Shown: piece after piece, positions 57,954-64,000 of the stretch
How positions within the stretch are numbered: position 1 is the first letter of the stretch
How the letters are laid out: each line of letters opens with the position of its first letter
Assembly (NCBI RefSeq): GCF_016908195.1
Contig: NZ_JAFBDK010000013.1
Coordinates: 1 to 64,000 of the forward strand
DNA: 64,000 nt
Direction of reading: 5' to 3'
Origin: Jeotgalibacillus terrae
Lineage (GTDB): Bacteria > Bacillota > Bacilli > Bacillales > Jeotgalibacillaceae
Program-made: the position numbers and the translations under genes
The notes under the pieces: model-generated
What the model was told of the DNA's origin: nothing
Database searches by the model: none
Seen by the model: the letters and a program-made list of their open reading frames with translations, nothing else

Positions 57954-58469
57954 CTACCGTATGACATCAACATTTTCCAATTCCTCAGAAAGCCTTCTCT
58001 GAAGCCGTTTGACCTTCCTCTTAGCTCGTATGATGTGCGTCTGAACAGTTGGCTTTGTTATATTCAATTCATCTGCGATCTCTGACATGCTGCACCCCTG
58101 CGCCATGTGTAACAAGTAGCACTCTCTTTCTCTAAAGGACATGTCCATTAGCAGATCAATAATAATATCCCGCTCCCTCTTAGGGATGACTGCCTCTTCT
58201 ACTTCTAAGTTCAATGACGGGAACAGTTCCATATCCAACAGAGCAGTGCGCTGGTAATTAGCCCTGCGGTCAATGCCTCGTCTGCTGTGTGGCCGTCTGC
58301 CCTTTCTCATCCATTGCAAAGAATACTCCATATCAGAGATCATGGTTGAGACAATGCGGTGTTCATCTGCATTAGCTGGATTCTTCATATCTAACGACTC
58401 CCTATATTTAATTAGCTGATACTTACCTTTCGCATACTCTTCAATCATTTGTTCCACCCATGTCTGCAT
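57954..58469 (-). CDS. Xpf-like sigma factor (late gene activator)
   Basis: A 171-residue protein with a sigma-70 region 4 HTH at its C terminus (FRERECYLLHMAQGCSMSEIADELNITKPTVQTHIIRAKRKV, about 122-162 in this numbering). It resembles PBSX Xpf and related phage sigma-like activators that switch on the late operon. GGGGG precedes ATG 58469. Last gene before the packaging/structural block, fitting this role. Confidence 0.85.
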   Translation of the reverse strand: MQTWVEQMIEEYAKGKYQLIKYRESLDMKNPANADEHRIVSTMISDMEYSLQWMRKGRRPHSRRGIDRRANYQRTALLDMELFPSLNLEVEEAVIPKRERDIIIDLLMDMSFRERECYLLHMAQGCSMSEIADELNITKPTVQTHIIRAKRKVKRLQRRLSEELENVDVIR

Positions 58470-58482
58470 GCATGATGCCCCC

Positions 58483-58671
58483 TTATCGTTGTATGAATGC
58501 TCCCCCACGTTTTCTTACATAGGTCCGTCCTTTAGTGCCCATCAGCTCCTGCAGGTCACGTTCGCTCAGTTTCTCTTTAGGTTTCTTCTCAGGTTGGAGC
58601 GGCTGCCGCTTAACAGCAATTTGATTACTGGATGCCCAACTCATTAATTGATCTCTGAAGTTCTCATTCAC
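58483..58671 (-). CDS. small basic phage protein
   Basis: A 62-residue basic protein from GTG 58671 (a TTG at 58692 is the alternative start), just upstream of the sigma factor gene. C-terminal ELMGTKGRTYVRKRGGAFIQR. Unrecognised; possibly nucleic acid binding from its charge. Confidence 0.6.
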   Translation of the reverse strand: MNENFRDQLMSWASSNQIAVKRQPLQPEKKPKEKLSERDLQELMGTKGRTYVRKRGGAFIQR

Positions 58672-58691
58672 TGTTGTTCTCTCCCTTCTCA

Positions 58692-58755
58692 AATAAAAAA
58701 GAGAACGCCAGTAAAGTGCATGCGCTCATGCAGCTTACTCAGCGTCCTCCGTTTT
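58692..58755 (-). terminator. early operon terminator
   Basis: Long hairpin GGACGCTGAGTAAG... paired with ...CTTTACTGGCGTTCTC, followed by six T residues on the minus strand. It would separate early genes from the sigma factor gene. Confidence 0.7.
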
Positions 58756-58771
58756 TCGGTCAGACAATGTA

Positions 58772-58957
58772 TTAAATTTTCTTTTTTCCGTTCAGTCTAA
58801 TGCGATTAGTTCTTACTACATCCACCACTCGACCTTCTTGCCATACGATCTCATCACTGCCATATCCATCCCCACCAGGAGGTTTCAGTTCTGTAATCTC
58901 TCCATCTTTGATTATGTAGAGACCATTCTCTTTTTCTTCAAAGGCTTTCCCCTTCAT
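58772..58957 (-). CDS. DUF3954/XtrA-like phage protein
   Basis: A 61-residue protein with ENGLYIIKDGEITELKPPGGDGYGSDEIVWQEG, similar in pattern to DUF3954 (XtrA-like) proteins found just before late regulators in Bacillus prophages. GAGGAGG precedes ATG 58957; overlaps the upstream gene by 20 bases. Function unknown. Confidence 0.7.
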   Translation of the reverse strand: MKGKAFEEKENGLYIIKDGEITELKPPGGDGYGSDEIVWQEGRVVDVVRTNRIRLNGKKKI

Positions 58958-59120
58958 GAAGATCCTCCTCTTCTATGTCCTGCAATATTTTATTGAGAGC
59001 GGCTATGGCGCCGGACTGGAACTGTGTACCGACACCCGCTCCCTGCAGTGTTTCAGTTAGTGCTTCATACCGTGCTATTTCTGTTTCTATCATTTGCTTT
59101 ATTTCTTCTGCAGTTAACAA
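58938..59120 (-). CDS. small phage protein, 60 aa
   Basis: A 60-residue helical acidic protein starting at TTG 59120, overlapping the stop of the upstream gene by 7 bases. Unrecognised. Translation is probably coupled, since its own ribosome site is weak. Confidence 0.6.
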   Translation of the reverse strand: MLTAEEIKQMIETEIARYEALTETLQGAGVGTQFQSGAIAALNKILQDIEEEDLHEGESL

Positions 59121-59419
59121 TCCGTTTCAACATCCTTGTGGTCTATTAATTTCATTTCACTTACAACTGAAGTGATTTCTCTTTTTACATTGATTAACAC
59201 TTCCATGATCTCTGCAAGGTTCTCAGCATCACTGACACGCAGCTCATGATCCATAAGGGCGAGACACACCCGCTCGAAGTTTGGATAATAACCGACGAAT
59301 CGATTAATATGCTCATCTTCTATTACATTTCCCTCATCGTCAGTCTTAGGAACTTGCTTTACCAATTTAAAATTGAGCGGGTCACTGGTTACCTGGTAAT
59401 CACCTATTTTAATATTCAT
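59114..59419 (-). CDS. phage protein (DUF5405-like)
   Basis: A 101-residue protein; MNIKIGDYQVTSDPLNFKLVKQV and the helical ENLAEIMEVLINVKREI match a common phage early-protein pattern that I associate with DUF5405. AAGGAG precedes ATG 59419. Function unknown. Confidence 0.7.
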   Translation of the reverse strand: MNIKIGDYQVTSDPLNFKLVKQVPKTDDEGNVIEDEHINRFVGYYPNFERVCLALMDHELRVSDAENLAEIMEVLINVKREITSVVSEMKLIDHKDVETDC

Positions 59420-59433
59420 ACGCCCGCTCCTTG

Positions 59434-59610
59434 TTATTCATTAAATGCTTTGGCTACTTCTCCAATTAAAGAGAATCGCTTCATCATGACATGATCACGC
59501 TTATTCATCCAACATGTTTTGCATGAGTTAAATTCATTCCAGTCTGTCTGTTTACTTTCTTCAGGGGCTACTCTGACATTGCAGACGGAACATTTATATT
59601 GGCCGCGCAT
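59434..59610 (-). CDS. zinc-ribbon-like small phage protein
   Basis: A 58-residue protein with two Cys pairs, CSVC near residue 6 and CKTC near 28, forming a likely zinc ribbon. AAGGTGATTGAA precedes ATG 59610; an upstream extension overlapping the next gene has no ribosome site. Role unknown. Confidence 0.7.
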   Translation of the reverse strand: MRGQYKCSVCNVRVAPEESKQTDWNEFNSCKTCWMNKRDHVMMKRFSLIGEVAKAFNE

Positions 59611-59611
59611 T

Positions 59612-60037
59612 TCAATCACCTTCTGTTTTCTTGCTGCTTTTGTATTCGATGTAAGCTGCAACAGATGCAGGTAAGTCGTAAGCCCCTTGCCCAACTTTGA
59701 TAACAGCTCCCTCTGCAGCTAACATACGAATTCTAGCATCCGACAGACCAAGTGCTTCAGCTAGTTGACTCGTTGAAACAATAACCTTCTTTGATACGTA
59801 AGTTTCTACTGTATCTCCTTCAGCAAGAGCGATTACAGAAGACTCACTCTCATCAATATCTTGGGAGAAAAATTTTAAATATATTGTTAACTCTGTTCTT
59901 TCTTTTTGAATATTAATTAATTTCTCTTCTGTGGCATTGAGATCATTCCGCATAAATTCAATGTCTCCTATGAGCTCCTCTTCTCTTTCAGAAACAAATT
60001 TAAGCTTGCTTTCAATTAAATCTTTAACATATTCCAT
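59612..60037 (-). CDS. coiled-coil protein with Nu1-like HTH domain
   Basis: A 141-residue early protein. Residues 1-70 form a coiled coil (SEREEELIGDIEFMRNDLNATEEKL); residues about 84-133 are an HTH closely similar to the start of the phage's own terminase small subunit: both share the pattern IVS-x-LGLS-(D/Q)-(A/S)-RIR-x-L, then Y-D-(L/V)-PAS-(V/I)-AAYI-(E/D)-YK. AGGAG precedes the ATG. It may bind the same or a related DNA site as the terminase, or compete with it; inference. Confidence 0.75.
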   Translation of the reverse strand: MEYVKDLIESKLKFVSEREEELIGDIEFMRNDLNATEEKLINIQKERTELTIYLKFFSQDIDESESSVIALAEGDTVETYVSKKVIVSTSQLAEALGLSDARIRMLAAEGAVIKVGQGAYDLPASVAAYIEYKSSKKTEGD

Positions 60038-60040
60038 TTT

Positions 60041-60331
60041 CTACACTCCTCTTCTAATTAGACTGAATATACCTTGCGCTGTTTTCCCTCTTGCAGCTTC
60101 ACCGTTCTCAAACATCACATACGCTTCATCAGACTGCCCATGACCGCAACACGCGTTGATCACGCCGGGCAGTTCGCCCAGACAAGCATCATGCTCATCC
60201 GGACGATTAGGCTTATTACAGTAACCACATGCTCTATACTTCCAGTGCTTCATAGTTGGCTGATCGTTATCCTTGTACCTCCATTGCTCACCGTCGTAAT
60301 AGATTTCATGACCTCTTAACGTGTCTGGCAT
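60041..60331 (-). CDS. Cys-rich conserved phage protein
   Basis: A 96-residue protein with CGYCNKPNRPDEHDACLGELPGVINACCGHG, a conserved pattern of small proteins in Bacillus phages; likely metal binding. ATG 60331 begins two bases after the upstream stop; GGAG lies nine bases before. Function unknown. Confidence 0.75.
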   Translation of the reverse strand: MPDTLRGHEIYYDGEQWRYKDNDQPTMKHWKYRACGYCNKPNRPDEHDACLGELPGVINACCGHGQSDEAYVMFENGEAARGKTAQGIFSLIRRGV

Positions 60332-60333
60332 GT

Positions 60334-60582
60334 TCAATTACTCCAGCAAGATAACTCTTCATAAAATACGTCTTCCCGATTTTCAGGAGTGTCTGAATCA
60401 ATCCACCCGGACTTAACACATTCATCAACCATTTCTTGCACTTGCTTTTCATCAAATCCATTAATGAGCAATATCCGCTCATAATAACCTGCGTTCGGGT
60501 ATTTTTTAGCTGCTCTTTTCATACGGATGTTAAAAGTGACCTTCCACCATAAGTGTGAGATTTCCGTTATAAGTTTCGGCAA
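60334..60582 (-). CDS. phage hypothetical protein, 82 aa
   Basis: Starts at TTG 60582, seven bases after GAGGAGA. Basic N terminus (FNIRMKRAAKKYPNAGYYERIL) and acidic C-terminal half. Unrecognised; part of the early operon. Confidence 0.6.
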   Translation of the reverse strand: MPKLITEISHLWWKVTFNIRMKRAAKKYPNAGYYERILLINGFDEKQVQEMVDECVKSGWIDSDTPENREDVFYEELSCWSN

Positions 60583-60600
60583 AGATTATTCTCCTCTCAT

Positions 60601-61320
60601 TTATGAAATTGCTGGAATGTATAATTCAACAAGCTTTCTCAATGCAATTGTTTCTGCTTTTAGTTTCATATTTTCTTTATATAGAGCATCTGACTTTTTA
60701 ATGTGATTCTGCAGCTGATAGTCCAATTCATAGACTTCTTTCTTCAGACCATCGATTTCTTCAGCCTGATGATGAGTCTTCATTCTGTATTCAATAAGCT
60801 CATCATTTGCAGGAGTAGACAGCTCAATCGGCGTACCTTCTAGTGCACTGGATAGTTGTTTGAGCAGATTCTCGTATTCCTCATTTGATGGATCGCACTT
60901 TACTGAAGCCACACTTTCTACAGACGGATTGTTATCATTCGTTTCACTGTGCTCTTCAATATCGACCGTTACTTCGATTTCCTCCCAATCCCGCTCACTG
61001 TTATCAATTTTGTTATTCTTGGGTACCTGTGATTTTCTTTGAGGGGTCTCCTGCTCTAATGGCTTATCAAGTGTCTTTGAGCGGAGCGGCTGAACACGTT
61101 CTCCCTCTCTGTAGATAGGAGTGGTAGGTTTTACAGGCTCCTGCTTTTCTCTGTTAGCAAGTCTTCTGCGTTTTTCTTCAGTGATCTGACCTTGAATAGC
61201 AATACTGTTTTTCCAAGAGCTTAGTTTTGATTGCTGCATGCCGAATTTTTTAGCGATATCTTTATCCAGGTACTTTTTGTCTTTCAAATCGAGATACTCT
61301 TCAACTGTGATTTTTGACAT
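60601..61320 (-). CDS. HTH and coiled-coil phage protein
   Basis: A 239-residue protein. N-terminal HTH-like region (about 5-40; DKDIAKKFGMQQSKLSSWK), a long disordered Glu/Pro/Asn-rich middle, and a C-terminal coiled coil (about 175-230). GAGGTGATTGGAA precedes ATG 61320. The HTH resembles those that read DNA by a Cro/transposase-type fold; a regulator or DNA-organising role is possible. Confidence 0.65.
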   Translation of the reverse strand: MSKITVEEYLDLKDKKYLDKDIAKKFGMQQSKLSSWKNSIAIQGQITEEKRRRLANREKQEPVKPTTPIYREGERVQPLRSKTLDKPLEQETPQRKSQVPKNNKIDNSERDWEEIEVTVDIEEHSETNDNNPSVESVASVKCDPSNEEYENLLKQLSSALEGTPIELSTPANDELIEYRMKTHHQAEEIDGLKKEVYELDYQLQNHIKKSDALYKENMKLKAETIALRKLVELYIPAIS

Positions 61321-61513
61321 TTCCAATCACCTCTTTATATTTCTTTTTGAAATCATCTACAGCTATAAATTTCAGGTAACTAGCTATATCAATTAACATC
61401 AATAGCATGATTGCCAGTATCGTTATCAACATCTCGTGAAATCCAAAGATGGAGGATAAGGATACAAACAGCAGGATGAACAAAACATTTTTTAAATTGG
61501 ATTGGGTCATCAT
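61301..61513 (-). CDS. small membrane protein, two helices
   Basis: A 70-residue protein with two hydrophobic segments (about 10-28 and 30-48) and a basic C terminus. Its start overlaps the lipoprotein stop by 4 bases (ATGA) and its end overlaps the HTH gene. Coupled to the lipoprotein; the two may work together in the envelope. Confidence 0.6.
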   Translation of the reverse strand: MMTQSNLKNVLFILLFVSLSSIFGFHEMLITILAIMLLMLIDIASYLKFIAVDDFKKKYKEVIGNVKNHS

Positions 61514-61911
61514 TCTTCATCACCGCTAGTTTGAAGGTCAATATCCGGTATTATCGTTTCCGGTCTGAAGATTACTTTGTAATGAAAAGGATCTACACTT
61601 TTTGATTCAAGCTGTTCTGAAAAGAAGCTAACATTGTCGCTTAATCCAAGCGTATGCTTTACATACTCGTCTTCACCGATCTTACAAGTTACTGTCATTC
61701 TCAAATCACTGTCTGTATTACCAAGAGAACACCTACCCTCCACAGTGAGAAGGTATTTATCTGTAATCCCATTAAAGAACACTACTCGTCTTTCTACCTT
61801 GAAAGAGTCAGCTTCTTTGGATAGATTCTCTGAAACTGTATCGGCCTCAGTACATGCAACTAATACAACTGCTAGCAAACTTATGAACGCTACTAATATT
61901 TTCTTCTTCAT
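61510..61911 (-). CDS. phage lipoprotein (beta-sandwich type)
   Basis: A 133-residue lipoprotein: MKKKILVAFISLLAVVLVAC signal with lipobox, then a beta-rich domain (VEGRCSLGNTDSDLRMTVTCKIGEDEYVKH) like phage beta-sandwich lipoproteins. ATG 61911 is preferred from the signal peptide shape. Followed by a coupled two-helix membrane protein. Such lipoproteins may mediate superinfection exclusion; inference. Confidence 0.75.
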   Translation of the reverse strand: MKKKILVAFISLLAVVLVACTEADTVSENLSKEADSFKVERRVVFFNGITDKYLLTVEGRCSLGNTDSDLRMTVTCKIGEDEYVKHTLGLSDNVSFFSEQLESKSVDPFHYKVIFRPETIIPDIDLQTSGDEE

Positions 61912-61916
61912 ATTCA

Positions 61917-62240
61917 TCAACCTTTCAATTTGTGATGCGCTGCGTTTTTTACATTCGTTTTTAAAAACTCTTTCACTTTATCTATTTCGCTTTTTTCGAT
62001 CATAACTACAGCTGTAGACGTTCCGGCAAAGAATTGGATAGTATCACTTGCATATTCTTCAACAAATTCTTCAAACTCATCTTGATCTTCCAAAATATCT
62101 TCCCATGGTGCATAGGATAAACTTTGTTCCTTATTAAAGGTGAATTCTGAAGTACTGCTTGTTTGCGGCTCAGGTAAAGCTTGATAACAGCAAGTGCACA
62201 CTTCTTTTTTTAATTGATATTTGATAGTCAATGAATCCAT
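61917..62240 (-). CDS. phage hypothetical protein with Cys pair
   Basis: A 107-residue acidic protein with CTCC near residue 15 and a central Asp/Glu-rich segment (DILEDQDEFEEFVEEYASD). GAGGAGA precedes tandem ATGs at 62243/62240. Unrecognised. Confidence 0.6.
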   Translation of the reverse strand: MDSLTIKYQLKKEVCTCCYQALPEPQTSSTSEFTFNKEQSLSYAPWEDILEDQDEFEEFVEEYASDTIQFFAGTSTAVVMIEKSEIDKVKEFLKTNVKNAAHHKLKG

Positions 62241-62283
62241 CATTCATTCTCCTCTCTACGACGTGGAATGTTCGGGATGCGAT

Positions 62284-62682
62284 TTACTTAGGCAGTAAAA
62301 CATTCTTTTTTAAATAGTTTTTCCACATCTTATATGCGTGTTGGAAATATCCTTTAGTAGAAATCCCTTGATGTTTACAGAAGAAAAATCCATACCACCA
62401 CGCAATAGCTTCTTTAATTAGTCTGTAATTATAATTTGACTTGTATTTTTCAAGATTAAAACTGCCTTTATCAAAATCTTTGGCGTGACCTATTTCATGT
62501 GTGAAAGCATGAATAGTTTTCAAATCAAGATTTGATGAAACCCATATTTCTTTTGACTGAAATACAATTCCGTTGAATTTAATAAAGCCAGAAACCTTCA
62601 CATTAAAGCCATATTGTTCAGCGATTTTACACAGGTTTTCAAACTCCGTCTGTATGTTTCTCTGCAACTGAATTTTCACCAT
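62284..62682 (-). CDS. ImmA/IrrE-like metallopeptidase
   Basis: A 132-residue protein with the zinc motif HEIGH (THEIGHAKDF near residue 68) and a downstream Glu (IKEAIAWWYG near 100), the pattern of ImmA/IrrE peptidases that cleave phage or mobile-element repressors (ImmR in ICEBs1). No adjacent repressor target is seen in this part. Its start ATG overlaps the upstream gene and has a weak ribosome site. A role in prophage induction is possible. Confidence 0.72.
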   Translation of the reverse strand: MVKIQLQRNIQTEFENLCKIAEQYGFNVKVSGFIKFNGIVFQSKEIWVSSNLDLKTIHAFTHEIGHAKDFDKGSFNLEKYKSNYNYRLIKEAIAWWYGFFFCKHQGISTKGYFQHAYKMWKNYLKKNVLLPK

Positions 62683-62845
62683 CCATTCTGTTTAAAATTT
62701 CTCTCGTATACTGAAAAAGAATTGACAGATATTCTTGTTGCTTCTTTTCTGATGAAGTATTTTGATACTTCGCATACCATTCACCGTATTTAATTAAGAG
62801 ATCACTGTTTGTTTCTTTTTTGAGATTTAACACTTCAACCTTCAT
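62639..62845 (-). CDS. phage hypothetical protein, 68 aa
   Basis: Helical charged protein (MKVEVLNLKKETNSDLLIKY start) overlapping the metallopeptidase gene by 44 bases; AGGAGGT lies eleven bases before the ATG. Unrecognised; possibly a partner of the peptidase. Confidence 0.55.
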   Translation of the reverse strand: MKVEVLNLKKETNSDLLIKYGEWYAKYQNTSSEKKQQEYLSILFQYTREILNRMDGENSVAEKHTDGV

Positions 62846-62890
62846 ACAAGATTAAGACCTCCTTGCGACGTATCTTGTGTCAGATCTAAA

Positions 62891-63106
62891 TCACTCCCAA
62901 ATAGGTCTGCTTTTCACAATTTCCATAGCCTGGGCTTCAGTGAACCCTTGCTCTACCAAAAGATCATATTTCTTTTTAAGCGCCTGAGCCTGAGCTGGAA
63001 ATTGTTTCATGATCCAAGGTAAAGCTTCCATGAGAGTGTCATGCCCTTTTTCAAACTCACTCCGAGTATCAAGATTGGTAACTTTGCCACCTTCAAACTT
63101 TTTCAT
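62891..63106 (-). CDS. phage hypothetical protein, 71 aa
   Basis: Helical protein with LLVEQGFTEAQAMEIVKSRP, a UBA-like three-helix pattern. GAGGTG precedes the ATG. Unrecognised. Confidence 0.6.
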   Translation of the reverse strand: MKKFEGGKVTNLDTRSEFEKGHDTLMEALPWIMKQFPAQAQALKKKYDLLVEQGFTEAQAMEIVKSRPIWE

Positions 63107-63115
63107 ATCAGCACC

Positions 63116-63361
63116 TCATTTCTTCATATCACTGTTTTCTCTAAGTTGATTCGAATACTGGATGAATCGTTCCTTGTCACCTTCTTGAAGCGCCTTATCG
63201 ATCAGCCGCTTAAGATTCTCTGCTTCAAGCTGGTTAATCTCCGGAAGTTCTTCGGCTGGCTTTTCGTTTTCAACAGCCTCAGAAGCTTCAGTGAAAATAT
63301 CTGATCCGTGTATGAACTTTGCAATAAGAATTTTGTATAGCTCATGGCTTTCGTTGTACAT
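63116..63361 (-). CDS. phage hypothetical protein, 81 aa
   Basis: Acidic helical protein from ATG 63361, two bases after the stop of the upstream gene; AAGGTG lies six bases before. The last residues FIQYSNQLRENSD recall helical adaptor proteins. Unrecognised. Confidence 0.6.
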   Translation of the reverse strand: MYNESHELYKILIAKFIHGSDIFTEASEAVENEKPAEELPEINQLEAENLKRLIDKALQEGDKERFIQYSNQLRENSDMKK

Positions 63362-63362
63362 A

Positions 63363-63554
63363 TTACTCACCTTCCAAAATGAAATAACTACGACCTGCCA
63401 TTTCAGTGAATGGTATTTTCAAAAACTCTGCTTTAGTAAGCTCGATTAAATCGCACATCTCTATCACACCGTTTTTTTCAATAAATAAATTTGAAATATT
63501 GCCCTCGTCGACCAGCTTCATTGCCTCAAGAAAAGTGATTTGTTTGATATTCAT
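63363..63554 (-). CDS. phage hypothetical protein, 63 aa
   Basis: Starts MNIKQITFLEAMKLVDEGN after GGAGG at seven bases. A small alpha/beta protein. Unrecognised; in the early operon. Confidence 0.6.
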   Translation of the reverse strand: MNIKQITFLEAMKLVDEGNISNLFIEKNGVIEMCDLIELTKAEFLKIPFTEMAGRSYFILEGE

Positions 63555-63568
63555 AACCATTCCTCCAT

Positions 63569-63829
63569 TCAATATGTTTTTTTAGGCTGAACAAAGATTC
63601 CGACCTCTCTCACATGAGTCACTTTGCTCTTATCCAGGACAATTACTTCATCCTCGCCGCGGCGCAGGAAAAGTGCTAAAATATCAGAACGTTTTACTTT
63701 ATATTCATGGACTGTATTGACGCCCCGCTCCATAGCAAATCTTGCAGCGATTTTTGGAGAAAGAGTGTAAGCGATCCAGTCCTTTTCATTTGGTCTCTTT
63801 GCCCGATATATGGTTACTGTCTCAGGCAG
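63569..63829 (-). CDS. conserved phage hypothetical protein, apparent CTG start
   Basis: An 86-residue protein with TIYRAKRPNEKDWIAYTLSP and VHEYKVKRSDILALFLRRGED, a compact basic domain. The frame opens right after the TGA of the upstream gene, and the first codon is CTG at 63829 (TGACTG). No ATG, GTG or TTG is available before the conserved-looking N-terminal part, so translation may start at CTG or by reinitiation. Confidence 0.65.
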   Translation of the reverse strand: MPETVTIYRAKRPNEKDWIAYTLSPKIAARFAMERGVNTVHEYKVKRSDILALFLRRGEDEVIVLDKSKVTHVREVGIFVQPKKTY

Positions 63830-64000
63830 TCAAAACAGGAAATCAACCTCGAATGGTTTCATGATGGCTTTCATTCTGTCCGGCCGCTTGCTATTAAACA
63901 GCTTCTTCCACTTCTGAAGGTCCGACCATCCGGTATAGCTCACCCAGCAAGTAGATAAGTAAAACCAGTATGCGTAATCTGATAGCTTAGAAGCTTTCTT
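63830..64000 (-). CDS. partial phage gene at right edge
   Basis: The last 56 codons of a gene that continues past the window. Aromatic- and Lys-rich (WFYLSTCWVSYTGWSDLQKW, ending MKPFEVDFLF). Family not recognised from this fragment. Confidence 0.55.
   Translation of the reverse strand, partial: KKASKLSDYAYWFYLSTCWVSYTGWSDLQKWKKLFNSKRPDRMKAIMKPFEVDFLF

Larger units (their letters stand above)
30533..64000. mobile_element. myovirus-type prophage (left part; continues past the window)
   Basis: Almost every gene from 31.6 kb to the right edge belongs to a temperate phage with a lambda-like head module and a P2-like contractile tail. The left boundary is placed at the tRNA-Arg 3' end because phage-type genes begin shortly after and candidate integrase arm repeats lie at 30658-30678. 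Replication genes and the right attachment site are beyond the window, so the boundary is inferred. Structural, lysis and integration genes all look intact, so the prophage may be functional. The 348 bases between tRNA and lipoprotein hold hairpins and these repeats but no gene. Confidence 0.85.

Overview
The window comes from a spore-forming member of the Bacillales with moderate-to-low GC. The evidence is the canonical Bacillus order of the glycolytic operon (cggR-gapA-pgk-tpiA-gpmI-eno), the block secG, est, rnr, smpB, ssrA, a CwlJ-type spore cortex hydrolase, and CggR, CtsR and LexA operators of Bacillus type. A Planococcaceae/Jeotgalibacillus-like host is my guess at finer rank; the sequence alone does not prove it.

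Layout. 0.2-3.5 kb: ilvD, a YjbQ-family protein and an EamA transporter. 3.5-7.9 kb: a c-di-GMP cluster (PilZ receptor, PAS-GGDEF-EAL protein, PAS-GGDEF cyclase with an inhibitory site). 8.1-10.6 kb: a probable gene remnant, a DUF817 membrane protein that appears to start at ATT behind a perfect ribosome binding site, a DUF2975 membrane protein and UppP. 10.7-13.3 kb: two overlapping CNNM/CBS transporter-like genes preceded by a coupled 45-codon small ORF. 13.4-18.7 kb: tmRNA (with a duplicated 3' end 301 bp away), smpB, rnr, est, secG. 18.8-21.5 kb: an ABC transporter pair, a DUF1540 protein and cwlJ. 21.5-29.3 kb: the glycolytic operon under a textbook CggR operator. 29.3-30.5 kb: a glutaredoxin-like protein, clpP with a CtsR box, and tRNA-Arg(CCG). 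About 125-bp repeats occur twice as inverted pairs (17.9-18.4 and 22.9-23.3 kb), and shorter decayed pieces lie elsewhere.

From the 3' end of tRNA-Arg to the right edge (30.5-64 kb) lies most of a myovirus-type prophage; its replication genes and right end are outside the window. Nearly all phage genes read leftward. The order from right to left is: early small genes, an Xpf-like late sigma factor, a candidate cos site, a lambda-order head module (Nu1, A, W, B, C, D, E, FI, FII, Z, U equivalents), a P2-order contractile tail (sheath, tube, E/E' with a -1 frameshift, tape measure, X, D, V, U, W, J, I, fibre), a lysogeny/immunity cassette (integrase, XRE repressor, 46-codon small ORF, Abi-alpha/DUF4393 protein), the lysis module (XhlA, holin, M15 endolysin), and an SOS-regulated YolD/WYL-like pair next to the tRNA.

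The most interesting points are the intergenic switch at 35.1-35.2 kb, where two near-identical palindromes cover the divergent integrase and repressor promoters; the cassette's unusual place between tail and lysis genes, next to an abortive-infection-type gene and an unannotated small ORF; the complete reading frame for a -1 frameshifted tail chaperone; a Nu1-like helix-turn-helix domain reused in an early coiled-coil protein; and the tmRNA 3' end duplication that looks like the scar of an older integrated element.
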